From positions 9,031,001 to 9,095,000 of the forward strand of contig NZ_CP117866.1 in NCBI RefSeq assembly GCF_028736035.1: 64,000 nt of DNA, in the 5' to 3' direction. Positions 62,453 through 64,000 of this stretch are shown here, in pieces. Below the pieces are notes generated by a model that saw only the letters and a list, made by a program, of their open reading frames with translations, searched no databases and was not told the DNA's origin. The position numbers were made by a program, and so were the translations under genes. Source of the stretch: Streptomyces sp. T12 (GTDB taxonomy: Bacteria; Actinomycetota; Actinomycetes; Streptomycetales; Streptomycetaceae). Position 1 is the first letter of the stretch. Each line of letters starts with the position of its first letter.

Positions 62453-64000
62453 TCAGGCCCGGTACAGCGCCTCGACCTCGTTGGCATAGGCGTTCTCGAT
62501 CGCCTTGCGCTTCAGCTTCAGCGACGGCGTGAGCAGTCCGTGCTCCTCGGTGAACGGCTGCGCGAGGATACGGAAGGTGCGGATCGACTCGGCCTGCGAG
62601 ACAAGGGTGTTGGCGGCGACGACCGCGCGCCGCACCTCGGTCTCCAGGTCGGCGTCGCGGACCAGCTGGGCCGCGGTCATCTGGGGCTTGTCGCGCATCA
62701 TCAGCCAGTGCTCGACGGCCTCCTGGTCGAGGGTGACCAGGGCCGCGATGTACGGGCGGTCGTTGCCGACGACGATGCACTGGGCGACCAGGGGGTGGTC
62801 CCGGACGCGCTCCTCCAGCACGCCCGGCGAGACGCTCTTGCCGCCGGACGTGACCAGGATCTCCTTCTTGCGGCCGGTGATGGTGAGGTAGCCGTCCTCG
62901 TCGAGGGAGCCCAGGTCGCCGGTGGCCAGCCAGCCGTCGTGCAGGGCCGCGTCGGTGGCCTTCTGGTTGTTGAGGTAGCCCTGGAAGACGTTGGCGCCGT
63001 GCAGCCAGATCTCGCCGTCGTCCGCGATGTGCACGGTCATGCCCGGGATGGGCTGGCCGACGGTGCCGTAGCGGGTGCGATAGGGCGGGTTGGCGGTCGC
63101 GGCCGCCGTGGACTCGGTGAGGCCGTATCCCTCGTAGACATGGACGCCGGCGCCCGCGAAGAACAGACCCAGCCGGCGGTCCATCCCCGAACCACCGGTC
63201 ATCGCCTGCCGGATGCGGCCGCCCATCGCCGCCCGCATCTTGGAGTAGACGAGCTTGTCGAAGAGCTGGTGCTGCATGCGCAGACCGGCCGACGGGCCGG
63301 GACCGATGCCCCACGCCTTGGCCTCCATGGCGTCCGCGTACTTCACGGCCACCTCGACGGCCTTCTCGAAGGCGCCCGACCTGCCCTCCTTCTCGGCCTT
63401 GCGGCGTGCGGCGTTGAAGACCTTCTCGAAGATGTACGGCACGGCGAGGAAGAACGTCGGCTTGAACGCGGCGAGGTCCGGCAGCAGGGCGGCCGCGTTC
63501 ATCTGCGGCTGGTGACCGAAGCGGACCTTGCCGCGGATCGCGGCGACCTGCACCATCCGGCCGAAGACGTGCGCCAGCGGCAGGAACAGCAGGGTCGCCG
63601 CCTCGTCGCCCTTCTTGGAGTGGAACACCGGCTCCCAGCGCTGGATGACCGTGTCCGCCTCGTACATGAAGTTGCCGTGCGAGATGACACAGCCCTTGGG
63701 GCGCCCCGTGGTGCCGGAGGTGTAGATGATCGTCGCGACGGAGTCGGGGGTGACCGCCTGCCGGTGGCGGTGGACCACCTCGTCGTCGAGGTGGGCGCCG
63801 GCGTCGTACAGCTCCTGCACGGCGCCCGAGTCCAGCTGCCACAGCTGGTGCAGCCGGGGCAGCCGGTCGATGACGGTGGCGATCGTCATCGCGTGGTCCT
63901 CGTGCTCGACGACCGCCGCCGAGCACTCGGCGTCGTACAGCGTCCAGAAGCACTGTTCCGCCGAGGAGGTGGGGTAGATCGGCACCACCTGGGCGCCGAT
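62453..64000 (-). CDS. long-chain acyl-CoA synthetase (AMP-forming), start beyond the window
   Basis: About 515 codons are visible; the N-terminus lies past the right edge, and the frame is open to the last base. The AMP-binding P-loop is IIYTSGTTGRPKGCVISHGN, motif A5 EGYGLTESTAA and motif A7/A8 DGWLATGDLGSLDEDGYLTI, then GRKKEILVTSGGKSVSP. An insertion-rich segment around the middle (AAIRGKVRFGHQPQMNAAAL) is typical of the FadD15-like group. It activates fatty acids with ATP and CoA at the membrane. Its stop lies 22 nt after the convergent lyase-like gene. Confidence 0.93.
   Translation of the reverse strand: MGAQVVPIYPTSSAEQCFWTLYDAECSAAVVEHEDHAMTIATVIDRLPRLHQLWQLDSGAVQELYDAGAHLDDEVVHRHRQAVTPDSVATIIYTSGTTGRPKGCVISHGNFMYEADTVIQRWEPVFHSKKGDEAATLLFLPLAHVFGRMVQVAAIRGKVRFGHQPQMNAAALLPDLAAFKPTFFLAVPYIFEKVFNAARRKAEKEGRSGAFEKAVEVAVKYADAMEAKAWGIGPGPSAGLRMQHQLFDKLVYSKMRAAMGGRIRQAMTGGSGMDRRLGLFFAGAGVHVYEGYGLTESTAAATANPPYRTRYGTVGQPIPGMTVHIADDGEIWLHGANVFQGYLNNQKATDAALHDGWLATGDLGSLDEDGYLTITGRKKEILVTSGGKSVSPGVLEERVRDHPLVAQCIVVGNDRPYIAALVTLDQEAVEHWLMMRDKPQMTAAQLVRDADLETEVRRAVVAANTLVSQAESIRTFRILAQPFTEEHGLLTPSLKLKRKAIENAYANEVEALYRA

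Overview
The window reads as chromosomal DNA of a Streptomyces or close relative. It is strongly GC-rich with G/C-ending codons, uses GTG and TTG starts freely, and carries typical Streptomyces families: a GAF-ANTAR regulator, a SigB/SigF-type sigma factor, DUF574 methyltransferase beside a WhiJ-like XRE regulator, a MoxR/VWA pair, CBM2 cellulases with CebR-type boxes, and an intergenic repeat I associate with this genus. No tRNA, rRNA, CRISPR array or intact transposase was found.

Layout. (1) 1-9435: a long minus-strand operon of catabolic character: alpha/beta hydrolase, cytochrome P450, [2Fe-2S] ferredoxin, ferredoxin reductase, a signal-less HtaA-domain protein, an alpha/alpha-toroid protein, two zinc alcohol dehydrogenases, a metallo-beta-lactamase (MBL) fold hydrolase and a truncated aldo/keto reductase. 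A divergent TetR gene lies beyond two near-identical palindromes. (2) 10366-12900: a DHA2 drug-exporter gene with its own TetR gene and a cluster of operator half-sites. (3) 12900-15507: a decayed zone with a helicase fragment, an array of CTGAAC repeats and a frameshifted thiamine-diphosphate enzyme. (4) 15753-24162: sigma factor, PAS-GAF and GAF-ANTAR proteins, a membrane-anchored surface protein, an aminotransferase-like protein lacking the PLP lysine, two MBL proteins and a DedA protein. (5) 24288-31918: membrane phosphodiesterase, MoxR/VWA pair, OsmC peroxiredoxin and a DnaK paralogue. (6) 31927-38484: the complete respiratory nitrate reductase narGHJI, preceded by two copies of a perfect 12-bp palindrome. 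(7) 38581-45220: small regulators, methyltransferases, a pterin dehydratase and a WYL regulator with a divergent two-gene target. (8) 45261-62430: a plant and microbial polysaccharide-degradation region: PL11 rhamnogalacturonan lyase, GH74 xyloglucanase, GH48 and GH6 cellobiohydrolases, a deleted GH5 gene, GH75 chitosanase and a Tat-exported lyase-like protein, mixed with housekeeping oxidoreductases. (9) 62453-64000: the start-truncated gene of a long-chain acyl-CoA synthetase.

How the parts work together. Region 1 looks like an oxidative pathway for a small hydrophobic substrate: P450 hydroxylation fed by its own ferredoxin pair, followed by alcohol oxidation and hydrolysis. The HtaA and toroid genes, translationally coupled inside it, are the least explained part of the window. 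Regions 5 and 6 add protein repair, organic peroxide defence and anaerobic nitrate respiration. Region 8 secretes an exo-acting cellulase set (GH48 plus GH6), probably repressed by CebR, with xyloglucan, pectin and chitosan hydrolases.
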